Shown one piece after another: positions 55,626 through 64,000 of a DNA stretch of 64,000 nucleotides. The position numbers were made by a program, and so were the translations under genes. The notes beneath the pieces were generated by a model. That model was not told where the DNA came from and did not search any database. It worked only from the letters and a program-made list of their open reading frames with translations. Every line of letters begins with the position of its first letter. Position 1 is the stretch's first letter. The stretch comes from Rubripirellula lacrimiformis (lineage in GTDB: Bacteria > Planctomycetota > Planctomycetia > Pirellulales > Pirellulaceae), in contig NZ_CP036525.1 of assembly GCF_007741535.1 (NCBI RefSeq), positions 4,898,001 through 4,962,000 of the forward strand, in the 5' to 3' direction.

Positions 55626-56292
55626 ATGGATTACCAGTGTATCGACCGAGGTAGACGCTGACCTTCCGACGCTCGCGACACGCCTGACCTTGGCGTGGCT
55701 CTGCGGTTGGATCGTTTCCTTCATCGCTCGATACAAAAAGCCGCATGACAACAGTGACAACTTCACGCTGACATTGGTGTTGATGAGCATTCTGATCGCT
55801 ATGGCGACGCAGATCATCGGCGACAACATCGCGCGCGCGTTCAGCCTGGTCGGGGCATTGTCGATCGTTCGATTCCGCGCCGCGGTGTCCTCCACTCGTG
55901 ACGTCGCGTTCGTCTTGGCCGCGGTGGTCGTCGGAATGGCGATCGGAGCGGGCCAGTACTGGGTAGCAGTGATTGGAATCGCGGCAGTGGCCTGGGCCAC
56001 CGGATTCAATGGGTCGATGCCCACGCCGACGAATGACAAGCAGAATCCGTCCAACGCCAAACCATGGCAGCTGACGTTGAAAGTAGGCCTCCACACCGTC
56101 GGCGGTTGGGAATCCGAACTGCAGCGGATGACCGCCAACTACCACCTCGTTTCTGCCGAAACCGCACGACGCGGCGGCGCCTTGCAACTGGTCTACCAAT
56201 TCCAGCCCCATCAAGACCACGACGCCAGCCAACTCGTCGCTGCACTCAACGGTCTCCCCACCGTCGAATCCGCCACCGCCCAATCTGGATAA
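55618..56292 (+). CDS. DUF4956 membrane protein
   Basis: This 224-residue protein has four membrane segments (TRLTLAWLCGWIVSFIA, FTLTLVLMSILIAMATQII, DVAFVLAAVVVGMAIGAG, WVAVIGIAAVAWATGF) and the family signature ARAFSLVGALSIVRFRAAVSSTRD. A soluble ACT-like domain ends the chain. Such proteins regularly follow VTC-domain genes, so a joint function in membrane polyphosphate or wall polymer export is plausible but unproven. The start overlaps the VTC gene by eight bases. Confidence 0.9.
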   Translation: MPEWITSVSTEVDADLPTLATRLTLAWLCGWIVSFIARYKKPHDNSDNFTLTLVLMSILIAMATQIIGDNIARAFSLVGALSIVRFRAAVSSTRDVAFVLAAVVVGMAIGAGQYWVAVIGIAAVAWATGFNGSMPTPTNDKQNPSNAKPWQLTLKVGLHTVGGWESELQRMTANYHLVSAETARRGGALQLVYQFQPHQDHDASQLVAALNGLPTVESATAQSG

Positions 56293-56303
56293 GCCAACTC
56301 GAA

Positions 56304-57398
56304 TGGCAGAGGGCTATCGCCACTGCGTGGCTGTAAGGACAACTAGTGCCAAAGGGAACACCGACGATCAGGTTTCCCAAAAGTCCCGCAGGAACGGCAG
56401 CCAATTCGGTTCCCCAAAGTCCCGCAGGGACGACAGCAATTTGCCGGTGGTCTTGACCACCGGTACCGACCGCAAAACCAACAACTCGCTTTCTCCCCTC
56501 GCTCGATCGCCGCTGAAGGCGGCGATCGGGCGAGGGGAGAAGGCAGCACATTCTGCTGACACCGATGGCCAAGGCCATCGGCAGAGGGCTGTCGCCACTG
56601 CGTGGCTGACAAGACAACTAGTGCCAAAGGGAACACCGACAATCTGGTTTCCCCAAAGTCCCGCAGGAACGGCAGGCAATTCGGTTCCCCAAAGTCCCGC
56701 CGGGACGACAGCAAAATTGCCGGTGGTCTTGACCACCGGTACCAACCGCAAAACCAACAACTCGCTTTCTCCCCTCGCTCGATCGCCGCTGAAGGCGGCG
56801 ATCGGGCGAGGGGGGAAGGCAGCACATTCTGCTGACACCGATGGCCAAGGCCATCGGCAGAGGGCTGTCGCCACTGCGTGGCTGAAAGGACAACTAGTGC
56901 CAAAGGGAACACCGACAATCTGGTTTCCCAAAATTCCCGCAGGAACGGTAGGCAATTCGGTCCCCCAAAGTCCCGCCGGGACGACAGGCAATTCAGTTCC
57001 CCAAAGTCCCGCAGGGACGACAGCAATTCAGTTCCCCAAAGTCCCGCAGGGACGACAGCAAAATTGCCGGTGGTCTTGACCACCGGTACCAACCGCAAAA
57101 CCAACAACTCGCTTTCCCCCCTCGCTCGATCGCCGCTGAAGGCGGCGATCGGGCGAGGGGAGAAGGCAGCACATTCTGCTGACACCGATGGCCAAGGCCA
57201 TCGGCAGAGGGCTGTCGCCACTGCGTGGCTGAAAAGACAACCAGTCCCAAAGGGAACACCGACAATCTTGTTTCCCAAAAGTCCCGCAGGGACGACAGGC
57301 AATTCAGTTCCCCAAAGTCCCGCAGGGACGACAGCAATTTGCCGGTGGTCTCGACCACCGGTACCAACCGCAAAACCAACAACTCTCTTTCTCCCCTC
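56304..57398. repeat. Array of nested hairpin repeats between convergent genes
   Basis: A unit of about 276 bp recurs (anchors at 56444, 56720, 57067, 57342; spacings 276, 347, 275; the 347-bp interval holds extra short subunits). Each complete unit carries several palindromes. One is ccggtggtc-tt-gaccaccgg. One is a stem of about 22 bp (56491-56541, loop ctgaagg). One is ccgatggcc-aa-ggccatcgg (56562, 56838, 57185). Short gtccc-gca-gggac elements are also present. The last copy is cut off in the left arm of the large hairpin. Long frames on both strands are repeat-derived, not genes. Confidence 0.9.
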
Positions 57399-57407
57399 GT
57401 CCGCTGC

Positions 57408-59693
57408 CTATTGGGGAAGTCCCATCGGATCCCCGACCAATTCGTTCCACTTGTCCCGCTGTTCGGGCGTCAGAATTTCCAGGATGTGATCGACGGTGTT
57501 TTGTATTCCCGCCCATCGCTGTGGATCGTTTGGCGGTCTGCCACCGAAATCGCGTGGCCGGCCTCCTCCACGTCCACCGGGCGGACCATCGCCAAATCCA
57601 CCTCGCGGTCCGAAGTCGAATCCATCGTTGGGAGGACGGTGATCCAGGGAAACAAAATCGGAAAATGCGCCTGGACCGCGATTGGATCCGGGCCCGCCTG
57701 GGCCACCACCTGGCCCACGACGATTGCGGTCATCCGAATTCCGTCCGGGCCTCGTTTCTTCCATGATCCGGTTGATGTCCACACGTTGCTGGCGAGTCAA
57801 TTCCAGCGCGGCCACCACTTCCGACGTCTTGAAGGTGAATGGTAGTCGCCGTTGCCTGGCAATTTGACGCAGCCGATGCAATTGATCATCCGAAAGTTGC
57901 TCGGACACAAACTGATCAAATTCTTGCAGCAACAGGCTCAGTTCTTCGTTCTCGCTATTGAGCCCACCTGGGTTCTGATGCGCCATCGAACGACGCTGTA
58001 GTTCGAACTGCTCGATTGCCTGATCGATACTGATGGCCTTCGTTTCGTCGATCGCTAGTTCTGTTTGCACATCCGGATCATTCAATTGCATCAGCGGCAT
58101 CACGTTGTCGAGGACGCTGAGTTCTTCGACCATCTTCTGCACGCGAGAAGACGTCGCCGCCAGATCGCTCTTCAGTGCCGGATCGTCGGAGCGCAGGGCT
58201 AGAAAATCGCGGTAGAATTCGAGCGAGGTTTCCAGAAAACTGCGACGCAAATCCTGCAAATCACCGCGGTACGCAAGCTCGCTCTCGCTGAGACTGCTGA
58301 ACGTGTCAACGGCTAGCCGAGCCTGCTGGAAACTCTGTTCGGCAAGTTCACGCTGTTGAGTTTCTCGTTCCAGTGCTTTCCGCGTCGCATGCTGCTGGCG
58401 CCATACGGTCAACGTCGTCACCAGCAAGGCTAGCGTTGAAACGAACAGTACAGCAAACGCAGCCGCCACCAATCCACTGTTTCGGCGTCGCCACTTGGCC
58501 AAGCGTTGCAACCCGGTTGGCGGCTTCGCCTTGATCGGTTTGTCATCCAGCCAACATTGCAGGTCATCTGCAAGTTCCTGCATCGTCGAATACCGGTCGA
58601 CGGGCAGCTTCGCGATCGCTTTGCGAACGATCGTGTCCAGTTCCGGTGGCAGATCGGGAACAATCGATTTGGGCGATGCAGGTTCGACTTCGACGACTTG
58701 GTTCAACAGTTCGCGGAACCCCTCGCCCTGGATCGCTGGTCGCAGAGTCAATAACTCGTACAGCGTGACTCCCAACGAATAGACATCGGTTCGATGGTCC
58801 AAGACAGTCCGCTTTCCCGATGCCTGTTCGGGCGACGCATAGCGAAGTGTCCCCATCGGGTCGCCCGTACGCGTCAGATTGCCAGGATCGGATTCAATCT
58901 GAGCCAACCCGAAATCGGTGACCCAGATTTTTCCGGCACCATCGATCAACAGGTTGCTTGGTTTGATGTCTCGGTGGATGACGCCATACTGATGCGCGTG
59001 CTGAATCGCGACCGCCGCCTCGTGCGCCATTCGCACGGCGGACTGATAGTGTCGGCGACGACCGGCCATCGTGTTCATCGAAGTCGTTTCGCCCGTGACC
59101 GTGGCCGCAGATGGGCGATCGGCGGCGTCCAGCGTGGTGTCCTGCGTCCGCTGCTCTTCGGATCGACTGGCGATCACGTCCGCCAACGTGCGTCCCTCGA
59201 TCATCTGCATGGCGTAATAGTGCACTCCACGATCGCTGCCGACCGCGTAAACCGGCACGATGTTGGTGTGGTGCAAGGCAGCGGCGGCGTGAGCCTCATT
59301 GCGGAACCGCTGCAAACGGATCTCGTCCAGACCGCTGGCGAAGGGCAACACCTTCAACGCAACTCGTCTGCCCAGCGACAACTGAATCGCTTCGTAAACC
59401 ACGCCCATGCCCCCGCGGCCGAGTTCACCGACGATCTGGAAATCGCCGATCGGTTTGGCGGTAAACTCGGCATCCGGTGCGACGAAACCCGATGATTTGG
59501 CGGGCGCCGGGCCCGCACGATGCACCATCGCCAAACCTTCTAGCGATGGACGCAGCTCGTCCGCGATTTGAGGGTGGTCGGCCAAAAACGCTGCTACCGT
59601 CGGGGCGTTGCCCGCGTCCAGCATGCTCATGTAAGCCTTCACCGCCGAAACCACTCGGCCATCATCGGTTTCATCAATCGCGGGCAATGTCAT
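57408..59693 (-). CDS. Membrane Ser/Thr protein kinase with helical LTxxQ-like outer domain
   Basis: This 761-residue protein has a cytoplasmic kinase domain (about 83-385; LGRGGMGVVYE, Lys114, Asp242 in VIHRDIKPSN, Asp260 in TDFGLAQ), one membrane span (407-430) and a coiled coil. The outer domain is helical, with LSDDQLHRLRQIARQRRLPF, LELTRQQRVDINRIMEE and ILTPEQRDKWNELVG, resembling LTxxQ/Spy proteins. A Gly-Pro-Arg-rich stretch (about 690-740) lies before the end. The ATG at 59693 overlaps the sigma-factor TGA (ATGA). Confidence 0.92.
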   Translation of the reverse strand: MTLPAIDETDDGRVVSAVKAYMSMLDAGNAPTVAAFLADHPQIADELRPSLEGLAMVHRAGPAPAKSSGFVAPDAEFTAKPIGDFQIVGELGRGGMGVVYEAIQLSLGRRVALKVLPFASGLDEIRLQRFRNEAHAAAALHHTNIVPVYAVGSDRGVHYYAMQMIEGRTLADVIASRSEEQRTQDTTLDAADRPSAATVTGETTSMNTMAGRRRHYQSAVRMAHEAAVAIQHAHQYGVIHRDIKPSNLLIDGAGKIWVTDFGLAQIESDPGNLTRTGDPMGTLRYASPEQASGKRTVLDHRTDVYSLGVTLYELLTLRPAIQGEGFRELLNQVVEVEPASPKSIVPDLPPELDTIVRKAIAKLPVDRYSTMQELADDLQCWLDDKPIKAKPPTGLQRLAKWRRRNSGLVAAAFAVLFVSTLALLVTTLTVWRQQHATRKALERETQQRELAEQSFQQARLAVDTFSSLSESELAYRGDLQDLRRSFLETSLEFYRDFLALRSDDPALKSDLAATSSRVQKMVEELSVLDNVMPLMQLNDPDVQTELAIDETKAISIDQAIEQFELQRRSMAHQNPGGLNSENEELSLLLQEFDQFVSEQLSDDQLHRLRQIARQRRLPFTFKTSEVVAALELTRQQRVDINRIMEETRPGRNSDDRNRRGPGGGPGGPGSNRGPGAFSDFVSLDHRPPNDGFDFGPRGGFGDGPPGGRGGGRPRDFGGRPPNDPQRWAGIQNTVDHILEILTPEQRDKWNELVGDPMGLPQ

Positions 59694-60325
59694 CCCTCTC
59701 CCATCGTCGTTTTCAATTTCGCTAAACCACGCACCCACAACTTTTCGACACTATCGACGCTTCGTCCCATCGCCTTGGCGACATCGGCAAACAGCATCCC
59801 GTCAACGTGTCGCAGCACGATCACCTGCCGGTAGTCCTCCGGCAACGATTCCAACGCACCGGCCAACTGCAGAAAGGCCTCGTTTCGTGCAAACTGTTGA
59901 CTCGGCGACGTAACATCACCAGCGATCCGCGAATGCAAGAATCCCGATGCACTGGCCAAACTTGCATTCAAACTCTGTTCCAATCGCGGGTCGCGTTTCT
60001 GCGTGCCCAGAAACTTGCGAACGTGCATCGCCAAGATGTTCGACAAAATCCCCCGCAACCAACCAGCAAATTCTTCGGCCGATTCGCCGCGGAACTCCGC
60101 GATGTTGCCGTGCGCAGCCAGACAAACCTCCTGGGCCAGATCAGACGGATCTGCCTTCCCCCGCATATGGTTGTGCAGACCCGCGCGAGCCAAAAACACG
60201 ACGTACTTTCGATAGCCGTCCAACAAATCGCCTAACGCCTCCGAATCTCCCGCCCGCGCAGCACAAATCAACGCAGACGTTCGGTCTGCTGTCCCGTCTT
60301 GTCCGGAAAGTGAATCGTCAGTCAA
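59690..60325 (-). CDS. ECF sigma factor coupled to the Ser/Thr kinase
   Basis: This sigma-70-family factor with regions 2 (ALICAARAGDSEALGDLLDGYRKYVVFLARAGL ... PSDLAQEVCLAAHGNIAEFRG) and 4 (LESLPEDYRQVIVLRHVDGMLFADVAKAMGRSVDSVEKLWVRGLAKLK) is of the type often found upstream of planctomycete Ser/Thr kinases. Its stop overlaps the kinase start. The start is uncertain: TTG at 60325 gives 211 residues and begins just before region 2; the frame is open further to 60532 but the extra part is not sigma-like. Confidence 0.9.
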   Translation of the reverse strand: MTDDSLSGQDGTADRTSALICAARAGDSEALGDLLDGYRKYVVFLARAGLHNHMRGKADPSDLAQEVCLAAHGNIAEFRGESAEEFAGWLRGILSNILAMHVRKFLGTQKRDPRLEQSLNASLASASGFLHSRIAGDVTSPSQQFARNEAFLQLAGALESLPEDYRQVIVLRHVDGMLFADVAKAMGRSVDSVEKLWVRGLAKLKTTMGEG

Positions 60326-60701
60326 AGGGTTCTCAATCGTTTGCCAAGGCTGTCCTAGAAGTACGGTTGCGGTCGCTGTGTCCAATCCGCCGCACCAAAA
60401 TGGAATTCTACCAAATGCATCCCTGCGCCTGACCCGCGCCACCGTTCCCACGGACGATGCCAGCCGACTCGCCCCTTCGCCGGCCGATCGAGCAAACGGA
60501 TCGGCCATCACACGCTCGGCCATCACAATCACAATCGCGGCCGCCCCGGCAAGACGCCCCCCGGGCTGCGTTCGTGAAAGGTTGACATCGAGCCCCCTTT
60601 CTATACACTAAGGTGCACGTCTTGGCAGGCTGGTTCAGCACTGCCGATGACAAGTTGTTTCCAGCGGTTCCCGTGCATTCAAATTTCCGTGAATTTCAAT
60701 C
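60326..60701. other. Divergent promoter region
   Basis: This 376-bp gap between the ECF sigma gene and the CxxCH protein gene holds the plus-strand promoter annotated below and a repeated tcggccatcaca (60506, 60521). The minus-strand side is rich in CG and may contain the true sigma-factor start. Confidence 0.4.
60582..60609 (+). promoter_or_regulatory. Sigma-70-like promoter for the CxxCH-protein gene
   Basis: A consensus -35 TTGACA (60582-60587) is followed after 16 bp by TACACT (60604-60609), four of six matches to TATAAT. The start codon lies 92 bp downstream, and the spacing is normal. This is the best promoter match found in the window. Confidence 0.5.
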
Positions 60702-61994
60702 ATGACGCCAACGATGAAGCTGTTTTTGATCGGATGCGTCACAGCAACGTTCGCATTAGCGGCTGGCTCGCCGGCTCGCGGCCAGTTCACGGTCAACATC
60801 GACATTGATCAAGCACCGTTCCAGTACACCGAAACCCCGGGCAACAATCGAGTCAGCCGGTTGATGCATCAACTGGAGAACAAGGAAGTCGAACTCGATT
60901 ACACGAGCCAACGCGGCTACCTCGATTCGCTGTTGGAAGCACTGCAAATTCCACCGTCATCGCAAACGCTGGTATTTTCCAAGACCAGCATGCAGGTGCG
61001 TTACATCACTCGACGCAATCCACGCGCGATCTACTTCAACGACGACACCTATGTCGGATGGATCAACGGCAGTTCGCTGGTGGAAATTTCAACCGCAGAC
61101 CCGAAACTCGGTGCGGCGTTCTACACGATCGACATGTCACCGTTTCGCCCCAAACTGAAACGGATGAACTACGATTGCTTGGCCTGTCACGCTACCTCGC
61201 TAACTCAGGGCATTCCCGGCCATACGGTCCGCAGCGTGGTTCCGTCCTATGATGGCAGCGTCAACTCGCAGACCCAGTCTTTCATCACGAACGACACCAG
61301 CCCATTTTCGCAGCGTTGGGGCGGTTGGTACGTGACGGGATTTCACGGCGACATGAAACACATGGGCAATGCCTATGTCAAAGGCGGCAGCTTAGACACA
61401 TCACGAAACGCCAACCTGTTGAACCTGCGTGACGAATTTGACTCTGCCAACTACCTTGCTCCGCAAAGCGACATCGTGGCGTTGATGGTGCTGGAACACC
61501 AGACGCAAATGCACAACTCGATGGTTCGGGCCGATTTTTTCGTTCGCCAATTGGACCACGAAGCCAGTGAACTCGACGACGACAAGGTGGACGCAGCGGA
61601 ATCCGCTGCCCAATTGCAGCTGATCGCTGGTGAAGTGGTCGATCGACTGCTCTTCAAAGACGAGACGAAGCTTACCGACGAAGTCCGAGGATCCGTTGTA
61701 TTCGCGGCCGATTTCCAAACGCTCGGGCCGAAGGATTCGCAGGGTCGATCACTGCGAGACTTCGACCTCAAGTCGCGCATGTTTCAGTATCCGTGCAGCT
61801 ATCTGATCTACTCCGACGCATTCAAATCACTTCAACCAAAACTGCGATCAGAAATCGTGCGGCAAATTCACGATGTTCTTGCCGGCACCGCCGGCGGTGA
61901 CCGCTACGAACACCTTTCGGCGGCTGACCGCGGATCAATTCTGGGGATCCTATCGGACACTCACCCAGACTTCTCCATCTCTTCCAACGACTGA
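60702..61994 (+). CDS. Exported CxxCH (c-type-cytochrome-like) protein of unknown family
   Basis: This 430-residue protein has a signal peptide (LFLIGCVTATFALAAGSPARG) and a heme-binding CLACH (Cys159-His163). It continues with a mostly helical body containing VRSVVPSYDGSVN, WGGWYVTGFHGDMKHMGNA and MVLEHQTQMHNSMVRADFF. It resembles exported planctomycete proteins with one covalent heme; the axial partner ligand may be one of the His/Met residues. It is the product of a single gene with its own promoter. Confidence 0.75.
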   Translation: MTPTMKLFLIGCVTATFALAAGSPARGQFTVNIDIDQAPFQYTETPGNNRVSRLMHQLENKEVELDYTSQRGYLDSLLEALQIPPSSQTLVFSKTSMQVRYITRRNPRAIYFNDDTYVGWINGSSLVEISTADPKLGAAFYTIDMSPFRPKLKRMNYDCLACHATSLTQGIPGHTVRSVVPSYDGSVNSQTQSFITNDTSPFSQRWGGWYVTGFHGDMKHMGNAYVKGGSLDTSRNANLLNLRDEFDSANYLAPQSDIVALMVLEHQTQMHNSMVRADFFVRQLDHEASELDDDKVDAAESAAQLQLIAGEVVDRLLFKDETKLTDEVRGSVVFAADFQTLGPKDSQGRSLRDFDLKSRMFQYPCSYLIYSDAFKSLQPKLRSEIVRQIHDVLAGTAGGDRYEHLSAADRGSILGILSDTHPDFSISSND

Positions 61995-62102
61995 TCCGGC
62001 GGCATTGGCGACCTGCCGGCCCCGGCCGCCAATCACTGAGCCACAGGGCGTGACGCCGTCCCGAAGGCTAGGCAATGTCTTTATTCGCCGTCGCCATACC
62101 GG

Positions 62103-63506
62103 CTAGATGTCCTGGATGATTCCAGTGCTGTCTGCGAAGGAATCGGTGGGGACGCCTAGGCGCTGTAGCATCGTTGCGTACAGGTTCGAAAGCGGCAGGT
62201 CTTCGCCCTTTGCTTCGTCTTGCCACGGTTCGCCTTTCCCCATCCACGGACCGCCTTGGAAATTGAGGCCCGCGTGATTGAAGTATTGCCCCAGCTTGAA
62301 TCCCATCTGTTTCCCACCCGCCAAAATGATCGGGTAGTTCCGCGATAGGTGAAACGCACTGGATGCGGAACCGAACAGCAGCAACGTATTGTCCAGCATG
62401 TTTCCGGTTCCCCCGGGTTCCGGTGTTGCCTTCAACTTGGCGACGAAACGCCCGTATTCTTCGTTCAAAAATCGGCAATAGGTACCGAAATTCTTCCAAC
62501 CATCGGGGTTCTTGGTTTCGTGGGAAAGTTGGTGGGCCAGGTTAAACCCGACCGCTCGCGCCAAGTGATCGCTTCGACCGACCCCGTTTTCGCGGCCGAT
62601 CTGGTAGGTCGCTACCCGCGTTGAATCGGTCTTGAACGCTAGATAGATCAGATCGAACATCGTTTGCAGATATTCACGTGGCTCGTCGGTCGTCAGTTCC
62701 AAATTCAACGGATCACCATCGACGCTTGGCAACGGTGCCCCCAACCAACGTTTTGCTTTCTCGACCTTGATCTCGGCTTGGCGAACGGAGTCCAAATATT
62801 CGTCCAGACTACGTTGGTCGGCAGTCGAAAGTGATTTTCGCAGACGCTGTGCATCATCCTGCATTTCGTCCAATGCGCTGCGACTGAGTGCCAGACGGCG
62901 CGCCGAGTCGACGTCGCTGTTGACGAACAGCTGGTCAAAGATCTGTTTGGGACGATGTTCGGCCGGTATCGGTCGTCCGTGATGATCAAACGAAATCGTG
63001 TGCGTCCCGCGTGCAGTCCCCGTTCCACCATCGGTCGACATCACCAGCGATGAAAAACGCGTCTGGTCGCCGACATGCTTGGCGTAAACTTGATCCAACG
63101 AAATCGTGTTCTCGTACTCTTTGTCTCCGCCACCGGTGAGAGCTGCGGTCAAGAACTGGTCGGCATTGTTGTGCCCGTGAACACTTCGCGACTTGGGATG
63201 CGAAAGTCCCGACAGCACGATCAGATCGTCTTTCACCGGATCCAACGGTTCCATGCACTTGGTCAGCGCAAACTCGCTGCCGTCGCCATGCGGAAACCAC
63301 GCCCAGTCCTTGTACGCAGGATCTTCGGGCAACGGCATCGGCACACCATCGGGAAAGTAGAAGCAGCCGAGCCGTTTTGGGTTGGCCTTTGGTTCGGTAC
63401 CCGCAACCACTCGGGCCGCCAGCGACCCAAACATCGGCAACGCAAGCGCAGTCCCACTGCCTCGCAGGAATCGGCGACGATCGATCGTGTTCATTTTTTG
63501 CGGCAT
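62103..63506 (-). CDS. DUF1552 family Tat-exported protein
   Basis: This 467-residue protein has a twin-arginine signal (DRRRFLRGSGTALALPMFGSL, Arg10-12). The DUF1552 pattern is present: YFPDGVPMPLP, VLSGLSHPKSRSVHGHNNADQFLTA, TQIGRENGVGRSDHLARA-like core, LDNTLLLFGSASSAFHLSRNYPIILAGG. DUF1552 proteins are usually encoded with DUF1592/1588 cytochromes; here the next gene upstream is such a protein. AGGA eight bases before ATG 63506 supports the start. The substrate is unknown. Confidence 0.92.
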   Translation of the reverse strand: MPQKMNTIDRRRFLRGSGTALALPMFGSLAARVVAGTEPKANPKRLGCFYFPDGVPMPLPEDPAYKDWAWFPHGDGSEFALTKCMEPLDPVKDDLIVLSGLSHPKSRSVHGHNNADQFLTAALTGGGDKEYENTISLDQVYAKHVGDQTRFSSLVMSTDGGTGTARGTHTISFDHHGRPIPAEHRPKQIFDQLFVNSDVDSARRLALSRSALDEMQDDAQRLRKSLSTADQRSLDEYLDSVRQAEIKVEKAKRWLGAPLPSVDGDPLNLELTTDEPREYLQTMFDLIYLAFKTDSTRVATYQIGRENGVGRSDHLARAVGFNLAHQLSHETKNPDGWKNFGTYCRFLNEEYGRFVAKLKATPEPGGTGNMLDNTLLLFGSASSAFHLSRNYPIILAGGKQMGFKLGQYFNHAGLNFQGGPWMGKGEPWQDEAKGEDLPLSNLYATMLQRLGVPTDSFADSTGIIQDI

Positions 63507-63563
63507 GGCGTGGTTCCTAACAAGATTCGTTTGTGCGTCTTGATCGTGCGGTCGCTGATGTCG

Positions 63564-64000
63564 TTACATCGATTGGAACAGGTTGCTGTTGATGATCGCA
63601 TTGACCATCGTCTTCAAGCCATCACCGTCTCGTCGAACCTGAGCGGTGATCGCATCGATCTCGGCTCGGTCCGAAAATGCCAGGGGGCGGCCCAGCGCAT
63701 AGGTGGCCAACTTGGACACGGTGGCCCGCACGAACTGATCTTGGCGATTTTCCAACAGGAACCGTTTCAGGCCGTCCATGCCATCGATGGTTTCGTGATT
63801 GAACAGTTCACTTGACGCGTCGATCGGCTTGCCTTGGATCTCGTCACGCCATTTCCCCAGTGCGTCATAGTTTTCGAAGGCCACACCCCAGGGGTCAATT
63901 TTGACGTGGCAAGACATGCAGGCAGCGTGATTGCGGTGATCTTCGATTCGTTCCTTCAAAGTCATCTTCGCAATCTCTGGATCCGCTAGATCAATCTGCG
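63564..64000 (-). CDS. C-terminal part of a DUF1592/1588/1585-type cytochrome protein (partial)
   Basis: The frame is open at the right edge of the window, so this is the end of a gene starting beyond 64000. It shows CMSCHVKIDPWGVAFENYDALGKWRD, the CxxCH heme-binding site of the DUF1588-type region, followed by LATYALGRPLAFSDRAEIDAI and TMVNAIINSNLFQSM, which match the DUF1585-type end. The downstream DUF1552 gene begins 57 bp after it. It probably forms a periplasmic multidomain cytochrome with that protein. Confidence 0.92.
   Translation of the reverse strand, partial: QIDLADPEIAKMTLKERIEDHRNHAACMSCHVKIDPWGVAFENYDALGKWRDEIQGKPIDASSELFNHETIDGMDGLKRFLLENRQDQFVRATVSKLATYALGRPLAFSDRAEIDAITAQVRRDGDGLKTMVNAIINSNLFQSM

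Noticed and set aside
56304-57398. CRISPR array
   Set aside because: Units are about 276 bp and full of palindromes; there are no short direct repeats with unique spacers and no cas genes.
56303-57489. Several 60-320-codon frames on both strands of the repeat array
   Set aside because: They are made of the repeat units, exist on both strands and have no start signals; treated as repeat, not genes.
60326-60532. 69-codon N-terminal extension of the ECF sigma factor
   Set aside because: The extra residues do not resemble a sigma region and overlap the likely divergent promoter; kept only as an alternative start.

Overview
The window reads as chromosome of a marine planctomycete of the Rhodopirellula/Pirellulaceae type. 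The basis is moderate-to-high GC, many formylglycine sulfatases, planctomycete-typical families (DUF1598, DUF1552, DUF1592/1588-type cytochromes, DUF1080), ECF sigma factors paired with Ser/Thr kinases or FecR-LamG proteins, CotH/EF-hand proteins rich in Gly-Pro-Arg, and long gaps with small repeats. No rRNA, tRNA, CRISPR array, prophage or transposase gene was seen. Both window ends cut a gene.

Layout. 1-9.2 kb is mostly housekeeping and small envelope genes: ndk, a small lipoprotein, ispG, a secreted helical protein, a membrane zinc-ribbon-like protein translationally coupled to a CinA/PncC amidase, and three small secreted proteins or lipoproteins. 9.4-20.3 kb holds cysE and cysK on either side of a four-gene minus-strand cluster: dabA, a NuoL-like dabB, a second NuoM-like subunit, and a SulP transporter carrying STAS and a PII-like C-terminal domain. 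This looks like an inorganic-carbon (bicarbonate/CO2) uptake locus. 20.5-23.5 kb is korAB (2-oxoacid:ferredoxin oxidoreductase). 23.9-30.2 kb carries a CBM9-like protein, a coiled-coil retropepsin-like protease, an FHA-GAF-sigma54 activator, a DUF1598 protein and a DUF4259 protein.

30.3-46 kb is a sulfated-polysaccharide region: four sulfatases, an ECF sigma factor coupled by a GTGA overlap to a FecR-LamG protein (probable cell-surface signalling), a Gfo/Idh/MocA oxidoreductase with a Tat signal, and two DUF1080/LamG-like secreted proteins, plus an orphan TAXI substrate-binding protein and a cupin. 46-52.6 kb has a membrane Ser/Thr kinase with an extracytoplasmic sensor, a phosphate-selective-type porin, an EF-hand protein and a CE15-like esterase. 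52.8-56.3 kb is an overlapping operon CotH-VTC-DUF4956. An approximately 1.1-kb array of nested hairpin repeats then separates it from a convergent ECF sigma-Ser/Thr kinase pair. The window closes with a secreted CxxCH protein behind a good sigma-70-type promoter, a DUF1552 Tat protein and the C-terminus of a DUF1592/1588/1585-type cytochrome.

The most notable item is the DAB/SulP-PII cluster, because DIC pumps are best known from autotrophs. After that come the 24-bp perfect inverted repeat element near 36.6 kb, the hairpin array near 56.3-57.4 kb, and the kinase whose outer domain resembles LTxxQ/Spy-type helical sensors. All family calls are by reading motifs; no database search was run.
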